From Streptomyces sp. PT12 (lineage in GTDB: Bacteria; Actinomycetota; Actinomycetes; Streptomycetales; Streptomycetaceae), in contig NZ_QEST01000235.1 of the NCBI RefSeq assembly GCF_003311645.1, forward strand, positions 62,001-126,000: a stretch of DNA of 64,000 nucleotides. Reading direction: 5' to 3'. Each line of letters opens with the position of its first letter. Position 1 is the stretch's first letter. Positions 46,131-54,821 of this stretch are shown piece by piece. The notes under the pieces were generated by a model. It was given only the letters and a program-made list of their open reading frames with translations, made no database searches and was not told the origin of the DNA. The position numbers and the translations under genes are program-made.

Positions 46131-47142
46131 CCCGGCCCGAGCCCTTGGCGCGGCTCGGCTGCACGCGCGGGGGCTCGCCCTCGGCCTTGGGGTGGTCGGG
46201 CGGGTAGGGCAGGTCGCCCAGGCCGTGCTCCCGCTCGTCGCGGTCGGCCAGTTCGAGCGCGGCGTCGAGGCGGCAGGGGCGCTCGCCCATCGCGGCGTGC
46301 ACGTCGCCCACCGTCGCGAACCGCGCGGGCATCGACGCCAGGTCGAAGTCCTCGGGCATCGCCTCGGGCACCTCGTCCCACCGCAGCGGCGCCGACACCG
46401 GGGCCAGCGGGCGGGGGCGCACGGAGTAGGCGCTCGCGATGGTCCGGTCGCGCGCGGTCTGGTTGTAGTCGACAAAGATCCGCTCGCCGCGCTCCTCCTT
46501 CCACCACGCCGTGGTGATCCGCTCCGGCGCGCGCCGCTCGAGCTCCCGCGCGATGGCGATCGCCGCGCGCCGCACCTGCGGGAACGTCCACTCCGGCACG
46601 ATCGGCACGAACACGTGCAGCCCGCGCCCGCCCGATGTCTTCGGCCAGCCCACCAGGCCCAGCTCGTCGAGCAGCGGCCGCAGCTCGCCCGCCGCCCGCA
46701 CCGCGTCCGCATACCCCGTGCCGGGCTGCGGGTCGAGGTCGATCCGCAGCTCGTCGGGGTGCTCGGTGTCCGAGCGCCGCACGGGCCACGGGTGGAACGT
46801 CAGACAGCCGAGGTTGGCCGCCCAGACGACCGCGGCCGCCTCGTTGGGACAGATCTCGTCCGCGTGCCGACCGCTCGGGAACGAGATCCGCCCGGTCGGG
46901 ATCCAGTCGGGCAGGTGCTTGGGCGCGCGCTTCTGGAAGAACGACTCGCCCCCGACGCCCTCCGGATAGCGCTCCAACGTGGTCGGCCGGTCCTTCAGGG
47001 CCCGCACGATGCCGTCCCCGACCGCGATGTAGTACCGCGCGAGGTCCAGCTTGGTGAAGCCGCGCTCGGGGAAGTACACCCGGTCGGGATTGCTCAGCCT
47101 GACCGTGCGCTCCCCGACGGTCAGCTCCAGGGCGTTCGCCAT
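46105..47142 (-). CDS. LigD-type primase-polymerase (NHEJ)
   Basis: 345 residues. Archaeo-eukaryotic primase fold as in the polymerase domain of LigD: LSNPDRVYFPERGFTKLDLARYY, the catalytic pair RIDLDPQPG, SGGRGLHVFVPI and the second acidic motif VDYNQTARDRTIASAYS. The C-terminus is a basic Pro/Gly-rich tail. Next to an ATP-dependent ligase gene on the opposite strand, so the two functions of LigD are encoded separately. Ku is not in the window. TACGGT lies six bases before the ATG and no ribosome site is seen. Confidence 0.92.
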
Positions 47143-47148
47143 GGCGCC

Positions 47149-47154
47149 ACCGTA
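47149..47154 (-). promoter_or_regulatory. candidate -10 box TACGGT for the primase-polymerase gene
   Basis: TACGGT on the minus strand, six bases, then ATG at 47142. This suggests a leaderless transcript. Confidence 0.4.
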
Positions 47155-47219
47155 GGCCGGGGCACCCGAACGCGCCCGTCGGCGGGCGGCACCCGTGGGC
47201 GGCCAGAAGAATCCCCGGC

Positions 47220-48296
47220 ATGGACCTCCCGGTGATGCCGCCCGTCAAGCCCATGCTGGCCAAGCCCGTCGCCCGCATCCCCGAGGGGCTGCACTACGAG
47301 GCCAAGTGGGACGGCTTCCGCGCGATCGTCTTCCGCGACGGCGACGAGGTCGAGGTCCACAGCCGCACCACCAAGCCCCTCACCCGCTACTTCCCCGAGC
47401 TGGTCGACGGCTTTCGCGCGCTGCTGCCGCCGCGCTGCGTCCTGGACGGCGAGATCGTGATCGTCACCGGCGACCGGCTCGACTTCGACGCCCTGCTGGA
47501 GCGCATCCACCCCGCCGAGTCCCGGGTGCGGACGCTGGCCGAGCGCTCGCCCGCCACGTTTGTCGCGTTCGACGCGCTCGCCCTCGGCGACGACGCGCTG
47601 CTCGACGCCCCGCTCCACGAGCGCCGCACCGCCCTGGCCGCCGCCCTGCGCGACACCCGCGCGCCCGTCTTCGTCACCCCGGCCACGCGCGACCCCGACC
47701 TGGCCAGGCGCTGGTATGAGCAGTACGAGGGCGCCGGGCTCGACGGCGTGATCGGCAAGGCGCCCGACCTCACCTATCGCCCTGGCGAGCGGGCCATGGT
47801 CAAGGTCAAGCACGAGCGCACGGCCGACTGCGTCGTCGCGGGGCTGCGCGAGCACACATCAGGGCCCGTCGTCGGCTCGCTGCTGCTCGGCCTCTACGAC
47901 GGCGGCGGGCGCCTCCAGCACGTTGGCGTCTCCGCGTCGTTCACCATGCGCCGCCGCCAGGAGCTGATGGCCGAGCTCGCGCCGCTGCGCATGGAGTCGG
48001 CCGATGGCCACCCGTGGGCCGCGTGGGGGGACGAGCGGGCCCACGAGGAGAGCCGCATGCCGGGCGCGCCGAGCCGCTGGAGCGGCGGCAAGAACCTCTC
48101 CTGGGTGCCGCTGCGGCCCGAGCGGGTGTGCGAGGTCGCCTATGACCACATGCAGGGCGACCGCTTCAGGCACACCGCGCGCTTCCGCCGCTGGCGCCCC
48201 GACCGCACCCCGGAGAGCTGCACCTACGCGCAGCTGGACGAGCCGGTCTCGTTCGATCTCTCCGAGGTGCTCAGCGCCCGCCGCCCTCCGCGCTGA
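47220..48296 (+). CDS. ATP-dependent DNA ligase (LigC-like)
   Basis: 358 residues. Adenylation motif I YEAKWDGFR with Lys29; DGEIVI (motif III), FVAFDAL (IIIa), LDGVIGKAPD (IV) and MVKVKHERTADCVV (V). A C-terminal OB domain follows (about 205-350). It seals nicks in DNA with ATP and is typical of the LigC group that accompanies stand-alone primase-polymerases in repair. Divergent from that gene across 77 bp. The 3' end overlaps the HIT gene by 26 bp. Confidence 0.92.
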   Translation: MDLPVMPPVKPMLAKPVARIPEGLHYEAKWDGFRAIVFRDGDEVEVHSRTTKPLTRYFPELVDGFRALLPPRCVLDGEIVIVTGDRLDFDALLERIHPAESRVRTLAERSPATFVAFDALALGDDALLDAPLHERRTALAAALRDTRAPVFVTPATRDPDLARRWYEQYEGAGLDGVIGKAPDLTYRPGERAMVKVKHERTADCVVAGLREHTSGPVVGSLLLGLYDGGGRLQHVGVSASFTMRRRQELMAELAPLRMESADGHPWAAWGDERAHEESRMPGAPSRWSGGKNLSWVPLRPERVCEVAYDHMQGDRFRHTARFRRWRPDRTPESCTYAQLDEPVSFDLSEVLSARRPPR

Positions 48297-48699
48297 CCGC
48301 CGCCCGCACCCGCTCGGCCACCGCCGCGGCCTCCGCGTCGTCGGCGTACTTCGTGCGCGGCCAGAAGAAGCCGCGCAGCCCGTCCTTCCTGCGGCGCGGC
48401 ACGATGTGCGTGTGGAAGTGCGGCACGGACTGGCTCACGCGGTTGTTCGCCGCGACGAACGAGCCGTCCGCGCCCATCGCGCCCTCCACCGCGGCGGTCA
48501 GCAGCCGCACCCGGGTGTAGTAAGGGCCGACGTCGGGCTCGGGCAGGTCGGTCAGCGTCTCCACGTGCCGCCGCGGCACCGCGAGCAGGTGGCCGGGGAA
48601 GAGCGGCCGTATGTCGAGGAACGCCACCACCGCGCCGTCGTCGAAGACCCGGTGCGCGGGCGTCTCGCCGTCGATGATCGAACAGAAGAGGCAGTCCAC
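48271..48699 (-). CDS. HIT-family nucleotide-binding hydrolase
   Basis: 142 residues from GTG 48699, with GGAG upstream. MDCLFCSIIDGETPAH at the start and the histidine triad HFHTHIVPR (His94, His96, His98) are typical. Such proteins hydrolyse dinucleoside polyphosphates or AMP conjugates. The two N-terminal Cys resemble the zinc-binding pair of many bacterial HIT proteins. The role in this neighbourhood is not clear. Confidence 0.9.
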   Translation of the reverse strand: MDCLFCSIIDGETPAHRVFDDGAVVAFLDIRPLFPGHLLAVPRRHVETLTDLPEPDVGPYYTRVRLLTAAVEGAMGADGSFVAANNRVSQSVPHFHTHIVPRRRKDGLRGFFWPRTKYADDAEAAAVAERVRAAVSAEGGGR

Positions 48700-48745
48700 G
48701 CGCTCCAGTGAACACCCGGGCGCGGGGAAGCGGAGCGACCGCCCG

Positions 48746-49870
48746 ATGGTTGACGCTTGTATGAACGCGGCGGAGGTCCAGAGCGGGAGCGAGGTCGAGG
48801 TCGTGGTGGTGGGCGCGGGGCAGGCGGGCCTGTCCGCCGCCTACCACCTGCGCCGCAGAGGGCTGGCCCCCGGGCGCGACTTCGTGGTCCTCGACCACGC
48901 GCCCGACCCTGGCGGCGCCTGGCAGTTCCGCTGGCCGACGCTGACCTACGGCCGCGTCCACGGCATGCACGCCCTGCCCGGCATGGAGCTGACGGGCGCC
49001 GACCCCGCGCGCCCCTCGTCCGAGGTGATCGGCGCGTACTTCGCCGACTACGAGCGCGCCTTCGAGCTGTCCGTGCTCCGCCCCGTGGACGTCACCGCGG
49101 TGCGCGAGGCGGGCGAAGGGCGGCTCGCCGTCGTCTCGTCGGCGGGGGAGTGGACCACGCGGGCGGTGATCAACGCCACCGGCACATGGGACCGCCCGTT
49201 CTGGCCGCATGTCCCGGGCCGGGCCGCGTTCGGCGGGCGGCAGCTGCACACCGCGGGCTACCCGGGCCCCGACGCGTTCGCCGGGGAGCGCGTGCTTGTC
49301 GTCGGCGGCGGCACGTCGGCCGTCTCGCACCTGCTCGAACTCGACGGCGTCGCCGCCAGGACGACCTGGGTGACCCGCCGCCCGCCCGTCTTCAGGGAGA
49401 CCTTCGGCGAGAACGCGGGCCGCGAGGCCGTCGCCATGGTCGAGGCCAGGGTCGTCCAGGGACTGCCGCCGCGGAGCGTCGTCTCGGTGACCGGGCTGCC
49501 GATGTCCGAGGCCGTCCGCGCGGGCCTGGAGAGCGGCGCGCTGCACCGGCGGCCCATGATCGAACGCCTCACCCCGGGCGGTGCGGTGTGGCCCGACGGC
49601 ACCGCCGTCGCCCTCGACACCGTCCTGTGGGCCACGGGCTTCCGCGCCGCGATCGACCACCTGGCCCCGCTGAGGCTCCGCGAGCCGGGCGGAGGCATCC
49701 GCGTCGACGGAACGCGCGCGGTGCGCGACCCCCGCGTCCACCTGGTCGGCTACGGACCGTCCGCCAGCACCATCGGCGCCAACCGGGCGGGCCGCGCCGC
49801 CGTCAACGAGATCGTCGCCCTGCTCCGCGGCGAGGCCACCACCCCCGCCCGCGTTCCTTTGTCGACGTGA
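48746..49870 (+). CDS. FAD-dependent oxidoreductase (flavin monooxygenase-like)
   Basis: 374 residues from ATG 48746 (ATG 48761 is an alternative start). FAD-binding VVVVGAGQAGLSAAYHLRRRG, DHAPDPGGAWQFRWPTLTYG, NATGTWDRPFWPH, a second nucleotide-binding VLVVGGGTSAVSHLL and the ATGFR motif near the C-terminus. The layout is that of CzcO-type/FMO-like enzymes. No partner reductase or substrate gene adjoins it, so the substrate is unknown. Confidence 0.85.
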   Translation: MVDACMNAAEVQSGSEVEVVVVGAGQAGLSAAYHLRRRGLAPGRDFVVLDHAPDPGGAWQFRWPTLTYGRVHGMHALPGMELTGADPARPSSEVIGAYFADYERAFELSVLRPVDVTAVREAGEGRLAVVSSAGEWTTRAVINATGTWDRPFWPHVPGRAAFGGRQLHTAGYPGPDAFAGERVLVVGGGTSAVSHLLELDGVAARTTWVTRRPPVFRETFGENAGREAVAMVEARVVQGLPPRSVVSVTGLPMSEAVRAGLESGALHRRPMIERLTPGGAVWPDGTAVALDTVLWATGFRAAIDHLAPLRLREPGGGIRVDGTRAVRDPRVHLVGYGPSASTIGANRAGRAAVNEIVALLRGEATTPARVPLST

Positions 49871-50054
49871 CGACAGCACACCCGCGAGCTCAGTGCCGCG
49901 TCAGCCAAGGTTCGCCCCGTCGCGACGCCCGGCGCGGCACCTCGCCGCGTTGCCGAATCACCCAAGTGCGCCCAGCACGAGGGCGATCCGGCGCCTCGCG
50001 ATGCACCACCCCGGACGCCGCTCCTGTACGGGTAAACCCTGACTGACGCGGCCC

Positions 50055-50060
50055 TAGGAT
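50055..50060 (+). promoter_or_regulatory. candidate -10 box TAGGAT for the Nudix gene
   Basis: TAGGAT, six bases, then ATG 50067 with no ribosome site. A weak -35-like GTAAAC is at 50032-50037. Confidence 0.45.
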
Positions 50061-50066
50061 GCACCA

Positions 50067-50579
50067 ATGGTCTACACGTACGGCCGTGCCGTCACCCACT
50101 GCCCCTACTGCGGGACCGGCTACGCCGTCGGCGCCGGCTGGCCGCGGGACTGCCAGGGGTGCGGGGAGACCCACTGGGCCAACCCCCTGCCCGTCGCCGT
50201 CGCGCTGCTCCCGGTCGAGGGCGACGGGGTCAGGGGCCTGGTCGTGGTGCGCCGCGACATCGAGCCCTGCCGTGGCGAGCTCGCGCTGCCCGGCGGCTAC
50301 ATGGAGCTGGGCGAGACCTGGGAGCAGGCCGTGGTGCGGGAGCTGCGCGAGGAGACGGGACTGATCGCCGACCCGGCCGGGGTCACGCTGTTCGACGTGC
50401 GCAACGGCGACAGGACGCTCAACGTGTTCGCCGTGCTGCCGCCCCGGCACCCCGCCGACCTGCCGCCGCCCGTCGCCACCGAGGAGGCCACCGAGTGGCT
50501 TGTCCTCACCGAGCCCGACGCGCTGGCGTTCCCCACGCACACCGCGGCCGTGACCGCGTGGTTCGCCGGCGCGTCCTAG
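50067..50579 (+). CDS. Nudix hydrolase with zinc ribbon
   Basis: 170 residues. A zinc ribbon (Cys12, Cys15, Cys29, Cys32) precedes the Nudix fold; the Nudix box runs from GGYMELGETWEQ to REETGL with all acidic residues in place. Similar Streptomyces proteins hydrolyse NADH- or ADP-ribose-type nucleotides. It ends 4 bp into the convergent rppA gene. The substrate is not known. Confidence 0.9.
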   Translation: MVYTYGRAVTHCPYCGTGYAVGAGWPRDCQGCGETHWANPLPVAVALLPVEGDGVRGLVVVRRDIEPCRGELALPGGYMELGETWEQAVVRELREETGLIADPAGVTLFDVRNGDRTLNVFAVLPPRHPADLPPPVATEEATEWLVLTEPDALAFPTHTAAVTAWFAGAS

Positions 50580-51670
50580 ACGACCGCGGCCCGCAGCGCC
50601 TGGGGCGGGATGGTGCCCCGCTCCGCTGATACCCACCGGCCCAGCGCGATCTCCGCGGTGATGCCGGGCCCGAAGCCCGCGATCTGCCCCCTGGCGGCGT
50701 TCTCGACGCCCCCCTCATCGAAGAGGCGGTCGAGGGCGTCGAAGACGACGCAACTCGCGATGTTGCCGCGCTCGGTGAGGGTGGCCCTGCTGAAGCGGAA
50801 CATCTCCGGGTCCACGTCGAGGAAGTGGCACAGGTCGTCGAGGATGCGGGGACCGCCCGCGTGCACGATGTGGAAGTCAAGATCGGAGATCTCCCACTCG
50901 TGCGCGGTGGCCAGCGTCCGCAGCGCGGGCGCCAGCATCTTCATCGTCGTCGGCACCCGCTTGTCGAGCAGGAAGTGGAATCCGGTGCTCCGCACCGCGT
51001 AGCTGATCCAGTCCTCGGTCTCGGGCACCAGGTGCGAGCCGTTGCGTTCGAGCAGCACGCCGCTGCCGCCCCTGCCCCGCACCACGGCCGCCGCCACGCC
51101 GTCCCCGAAGAGGCCGTTGGACAGCAGCGAGCCCACGCCGATGTCGGTGGGCTGGTAGCACAGCGAGCAGAACTCGCACGCGACGATCAGGGCGTTCGCG
51201 TCCGGGTAGGCCTGGCAGAAGTCATGCGCGCGGTTGATCGCCGCGCCGCCCGCCGCGCAGCCCAGCTGGGCGATGGGCAGCTGCCTGGTGTCGGTCCGAA
51301 AGCCCAGGGTGTTGATGAGCCAGGCCGTCATTGACGGCATCATGAAGCCCGTGCACGACACATAGACGATCAGGTCGATGTCGTGCACGCCGAGCCCGGC
51401 GTTGTCGAGCGCGCGGAAGACCACGGGCGGGACGTGCCGCTTGGCCTCCTCCTCGTACACGGTGTTGCGGGCCTCGAAGCCCGGGTGGCGCAGCGTCTCC
51501 TCGATGGGCTGGACGATGTGCCGCGTCTTCACCCCGGTGTTCTCGATGAGCCGCAGCGCGAGGCCGAGCTGCGGATGGTCGGCGTGCAGGGTGCGCGCGA
51601 GCTCCAGAGTGTGCTCCATCGTGAGCACATACTCGGGAACCGCGATCGAAGGTCTACAGAGAATGGCCAT
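50576..51670 (-). CDS. rppA: 1,3,6,8-tetrahydroxynaphthalene synthase (type III PKS)
   Basis: 364 residues from ATG 51670, with GGGGAGGGG upstream. It condenses five malonyl-CoA to tetrahydroxynaphthalene, which oxidises to flaviolin. The catalytic triad is Cys138 (QLGCAAGG), His270 (FHIVHAGG) and Asn303 (ERGNIAS), with numbering equal to known RppA. CTGFMMPSMTAWLINTLGF is also characteristic. The P450 gene upstream on the same strand should modify the product, giving dimeric or polymeric pigment. A long perfect hairpin lies 14 bp before the start. Confidence 0.95.
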   Translation of the reverse strand: MAILCRPSIAVPEYVLTMEHTLELARTLHADHPQLGLALRLIENTGVKTRHIVQPIEETLRHPGFEARNTVYEEEAKRHVPPVVFRALDNAGLGVHDIDLIVYVSCTGFMMPSMTAWLINTLGFRTDTRQLPIAQLGCAAGGAAINRAHDFCQAYPDANALIVACEFCSLCYQPTDIGVGSLLSNGLFGDGVAAAVVRGRGGSGVLLERNGSHLVPETEDWISYAVRSTGFHFLLDKRVPTTMKMLAPALRTLATAHEWEISDLDFHIVHAGGPRILDDLCHFLDVDPEMFRFSRATLTERGNIASCVVFDALDRLFDEGGVENAARGQIAGFGPGITAEIALGRWVSAERGTIPPQALRAAVV

Positions 51671-51683
51671 GATCCCCTCCCCT

Positions 51684-51718
51684 TGCCACGGCGTCGTCAG
51701 CGTGACGACGCCGTGGCA
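51684..51718. promoter_or_regulatory. perfect 16-bp hairpin between the P450 gene and rppA
   Basis: TGCCACGGCGTCGTCA (51684-51699), a 3-base centre, then the exact complement (51703-51718). It starts 29 bp after the P450 stop and ends 14 bp before the rppA start. It could be a terminator, an attenuator or RNA-processing site between the two genes, or a protein-binding palindrome. Confidence 0.85.
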
Positions 51719-51746
51719 CCGATGGCTGTGTCGTCGGTCGGCCCGG

Positions 51747-52952
51747 TCACCAGGTGACCGGGAGCTCATACGGGTAGCGCCAGATCGACTCGTCGTTCCA
51801 GCGCACCTCGGAGGCCGGGACCGCGAGGGCGAGCCCGGGGAAGCGCCGCAGCAGCGTGCCGATCGCCAGCTCAAGCTCCATCAGCGCGAGCGGCGCGCCG
51901 ATGCAGTGGTGGGCCCCCCAGCCGAACGTCATGTGCGGCGCCGTGGGCCGCTCCAGGTCCAGCTCGTCGGGGCGCTCGAAGCGCGCCGGGTCGCGGTTGG
52001 CGGCCAGGTAGGACACGTGGACCGTGTCGTTCTTCCTGATCGTCACCCCGCCGAGCTCCACGTCCTCGGTCGCGATGCGCGGGATGCCCACCCCCTTGCG
52101 GAACGGGATGTACCGCAGCAGCTCCTCGAGCGCCTTGGGCAGCAACTCGGGCGTGGCGCGCAGCTTCTCGCGCTGCTCGGGGTGGGTGAGCAGGGTGTAG
52201 GTGATGTTGCTGAGCTGGTATGTGCTGGTGTCGTGCCCCGTCATCAGGAGCACCATGGCCATCACGGTCAACTCGTCGGTGCCGAGCACCTCGTCGCCGT
52301 CCCTCGCGGTCGCCAGGGAGCTGATCAGGTCGTCGCCGGGATCGGCGCGGCGGCGGGCGGTCAGGTCGGCGAAGTACGCCCGCAGCTCGGCCTTGGCCCG
52401 CACGGCCGCCTCGCGGGTGGTGGCGCCGACGTTCATCATCGCCATGGCGCGCCCGCGCAGCTCGGGGCGGTCCGCCTCGGGGATGTCGAGCACTTCGCAG
52501 ATGGTCGTCAGCGGCAGCAGGCTCGACACGTGCTTGACGAGGTCGGCGGGCGGGCCCTGCTCGGCCATGCCGTCGATCAGCTCGTCCACGATGCGCTGGG
52601 TCGCCGGGCGCATGGCCTCGACCTTGGGCGCGGTGAACGCCTGGGACACCAGCCGTCGCAGCCGCGAACTCTCGGGCGGGTCGAGCAGGTTGATCGATTC
52701 GTCCTGCACGATCGGGGCCGGGGTCATCCGCGGGAAGTCGCGCCCCGCCACCGCCGCCCTGCTGAATCTGCGGTCGGTGGTGACGACCCTGACGTCCTCG
52801 AAGCGGGTCACCAGCCACGCCTCGCCCTGGCCGTAGGACATCCGGATCCTCGCGATGGGCGCTTGCGTCATCAGTTGCCTGAGCGACGGGTCGAACTCCA
52901 GCCCGTCGGCGAAGTCGAACGGGCAGGTGAACACGGTCTCTGAGGGCTCCAC
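51747..52952 (-). CDS. cytochrome P450, CYP158A-like
   Basis: 401 residues from GTG 52952, with GGGAG seven bases upstream. Heme ligand Cys350 in FGWGAHHCIGAPLA, ExxR at 277-280, I-helix TGHDTST at 238-244. VSYLAANRDP and the final ELPVTW match CYP158A flaviolin-coupling enzymes of Streptomyces. Placed before rppA in one direction, so it probably couples or oxidises flaviolin-type naphthoquinones. A ferredoxin or reductase is not encoded nearby. Confidence 0.9.
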   Translation of the reverse strand: MEPSETVFTCPFDFADGLEFDPSLRQLMTQAPIARIRMSYGQGEAWLVTRFEDVRVVTTDRRFSRAAVAGRDFPRMTPAPIVQDESINLLDPPESSRLRRLVSQAFTAPKVEAMRPATQRIVDELIDGMAEQGPPADLVKHVSSLLPLTTICEVLDIPEADRPELRGRAMAMMNVGATTREAAVRAKAELRAYFADLTARRRADPGDDLISSLATARDGDEVLGTDELTVMAMVLLMTGHDTSTYQLSNITYTLLTHPEQREKLRATPELLPKALEELLRYIPFRKGVGIPRIATEDVELGGVTIRKNDTVHVSYLAANRDPARFERPDELDLERPTAPHMTFGWGAHHCIGAPLALMELELAIGTLLRRFPGLALAVPASEVRWNDESIWRYPYELPVTW

Positions 52953-53144
52953 CCCGATGCTCCCATCGTTGTGGGCCGCCGTTGCGCAACGGTGCGACGG
53001 CCCATTCGCCTGGACGACCGGTGTGTCCCCCCTGGCCCGCCCGATCATGTGCCGTGCGGGGCGAATTAACCCTTTCGGGGAAGGCTGGGGTGGTGATTAT
53101 GACGCCGTGTGGGAAAGCGGGCGCGGCCCTTGGCCAGCGTGGAA

Positions 53145-53185
53145 GGGGCGGCGCCCGGCTCGCTCGCGCGGCCGCGCGCCGCCCC
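53145..53185. terminator. GC-rich hairpin after the ROK gene
   Basis: GGGGCGGCGC (53145-53154) pairs perfectly with GCGCCGCCCC (53176-53185) across a 21-base loop. It lies downstream of the minus-strand ROK gene and could end its transcript. The rest of the 283-bp gap to the P450 start holds only a lower-GC patch (53065-53105) that may contain the P450 promoter. Confidence 0.5.
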
Positions 53186-53235
53186 GCCGCCGGACCTCCC
53201 GGACCCGCCGCCGGGCCCCGCCGTCGGCCCCCGGG

Positions 53236-54546
53236 TCAGCCCGCCGCGGGGTGGCCCAGCGGCTCGGCGTCCGCGAGGTTCCCTGGGAGGCGCAGCCCTT
53301 CGCGCAGCGGCACGAGCTCCGACTGGAGGACGAGCGCGGCGGCGCCGATCGCCGGGGCGGTGGCGGCCGAGCGGGAGAGCCTGACGGTGACCGAGTGGGT
53401 GGCGCGCGAGAAGAACGCGCGGTCCAGCTCCTCCTGCACCACCGGCAGATAGAACGAGCCGGCGATGGCGAGGCTCGGCCCCGTGAGCACCAGCTGCTCC
53501 AGGTCCATCACATTGGCCAGCGTCCGCGCGGCCACCGCGAGATAGCGCGCGGAGCGCTCGAGCAGCGCGCGCGCCGCCCGGTCGCCGCGGAGCGCGGCGC
53601 GCGTGACGGCCGCGAAGTCCGCGACTCTGCGGGGCGGTTCGCCCCCGCTGGAGAGCTCGGCCGAGCGCGTCAGCTCGGGGTCGGCGAGCGCCGCAGCCAC
53701 CACCGCGCCAGGGCCCGCGAGCTGCTCGGTGCAACCACGCGCCCCGCACCAGCAGTCGGGGCCCTCGAGGTCGAGGCAGATGTGGCCGATCTCCCCGGCG
53801 TTCCCGCCGAATCCGCGGTAGGTGACTCCGTTGACCATCAGGCCGGCGCCGATGCCCGTGCCCATGTAGACGGCGGCGAACGTGGCGGTGCCGCCGACGT
53901 CGCCCGACCAGTGCTCGCCGAGCGCGGCGGCGGTCGCGTCGTTCTCCAGGACGACGGGCAGCCGCGTGGTCGCGGCCAGCTCGCTGTCGAGGGGAAAGTG
54001 CTTCCACTGCCGCATCGCGGGCGGGTAGAGCGGCATGCCGCCGGTCTGGTTCAAGGGCCCCGGAGCCACAAGTCCGAGGCCCAGTATCCTGCTTCGGTCG
54101 ATACCGGCTCCGTCGATCAGCGCGTCGACCTCCGTGGTGATCCTGTCCACGACGGCCGGTGGATCGTCGGTGCCGACACCCGCGCGGGACATCCGGGCGA
54201 CGACCGACCCACCGAGGTTGGTGAGGACGTAGGTGAGCCCCGCGTGGTCCAGATGCACGCCGACCGCGAAACGGGAGGACTGGTTGAGCTGGAGCAGCAC
54301 CCGGCGCTTGCCGCCGGTGGATTCCGCCCGCCCCGTCTCCAGCACGAGGCCGTCGTCGATGAGACGCCTGACCACGGTCGAGATGGTGGCGCCGGTGAAG
54401 CCGGTCGCCTTGACGATCCCGACCCGGCTGATGGTGCCTGCGGCACGGATCACATCGAGGACGGCCGCCCTGCTGCTGGCATGGGGGGTGGCGCCCGCTG
54501 GTCCGCTCACTGAGTCCTCCGCATCGTTCACGGGAGTCCGCGACAT
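53236..54546 (-). CDS. ROK-family regulator of the Opp/beta-mannosidase locus
   Basis: 436 residues from ATG 54546. Winged helix about 28-85 (AGTISRVGIVKATGFTGATISTVVRRL), then the ROK fold with VVLENDATAAALGEHW, the glycine loop GTGIGAGL and zinc motif CWCGARGCTEQ. It is divergent from the oligosaccharide transporter operon and probably represses it in the absence of sugar. No clear ribosome site precedes the start. Confidence 0.9.
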   Translation of the reverse strand: MSRTPVNDAEDSVSGPAGATPHASSRAAVLDVIRAAGTISRVGIVKATGFTGATISTVVRRLIDDGLVLETGRAESTGGKRRVLLQLNQSSRFAVGVHLDHAGLTYVLTNLGGSVVARMSRAGVGTDDPPAVVDRITTEVDALIDGAGIDRSRILGLGLVAPGPLNQTGGMPLYPPAMRQWKHFPLDSELAATTRLPVVLENDATAAALGEHWSGDVGGTATFAAVYMGTGIGAGLMVNGVTYRGFGGNAGEIGHICLDLEGPDCWCGARGCTEQLAGPGAVVAAALADPELTRSAELSSGGEPPRRVADFAAVTRAALRGDRAARALLERSARYLAVAARTLANVMDLEQLVLTGPSLAIAGSFYLPVVQEELDRAFFSRATHSVTVRLSRSAATAPAIGAAALVLQSELVPLREGLRLPGNLADAEPLGHPAAG

Positions 54547-54728
54547 CACTGCGCAGCGTCGGTGTCACGCTGAGCAATGCTTAGTTTATTTGCCTGACGA
54601 ACAAGTCTGCCAGGTCTTTCCCCGGCGGCGACGGCGTCGCACATCTCGTGGCGGAGGGTGGTCTTGTGGAGACGCACCGTGCCGGTCACGATTCATGCCC
54701 GTCGTTGTCCGTTCGTGTCTTTGGGGGG

Positions 54729-54757
54729 TTGACTTTGTTAATTCGACGGCTTAACAA
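54729..54757 (+). promoter_or_regulatory. promoter with overlapping ROK operator
   Basis: TTGACT (54729-54734), 17 bases, TAACAA (54752-54757) is a near-consensus vegetative promoter for the binding-protein gene. A perfect inverted repeat TTGTTAA (54735-54741) - N9 - TTAACAA (54751-54757) fills the spacer and covers the -10 box, so a bound regulator would block RNA polymerase. A second AT-rich segment at 54575-54606 near the ROK start may be the matching site on that side. Confidence 0.75.
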
Positions 54758-54821
54758 TCACATACCCCTGGGTGACTCCGCCCATGCCCCAACGGTGGGG
54801 CAGGCCAAGAGAGGAACGTAC

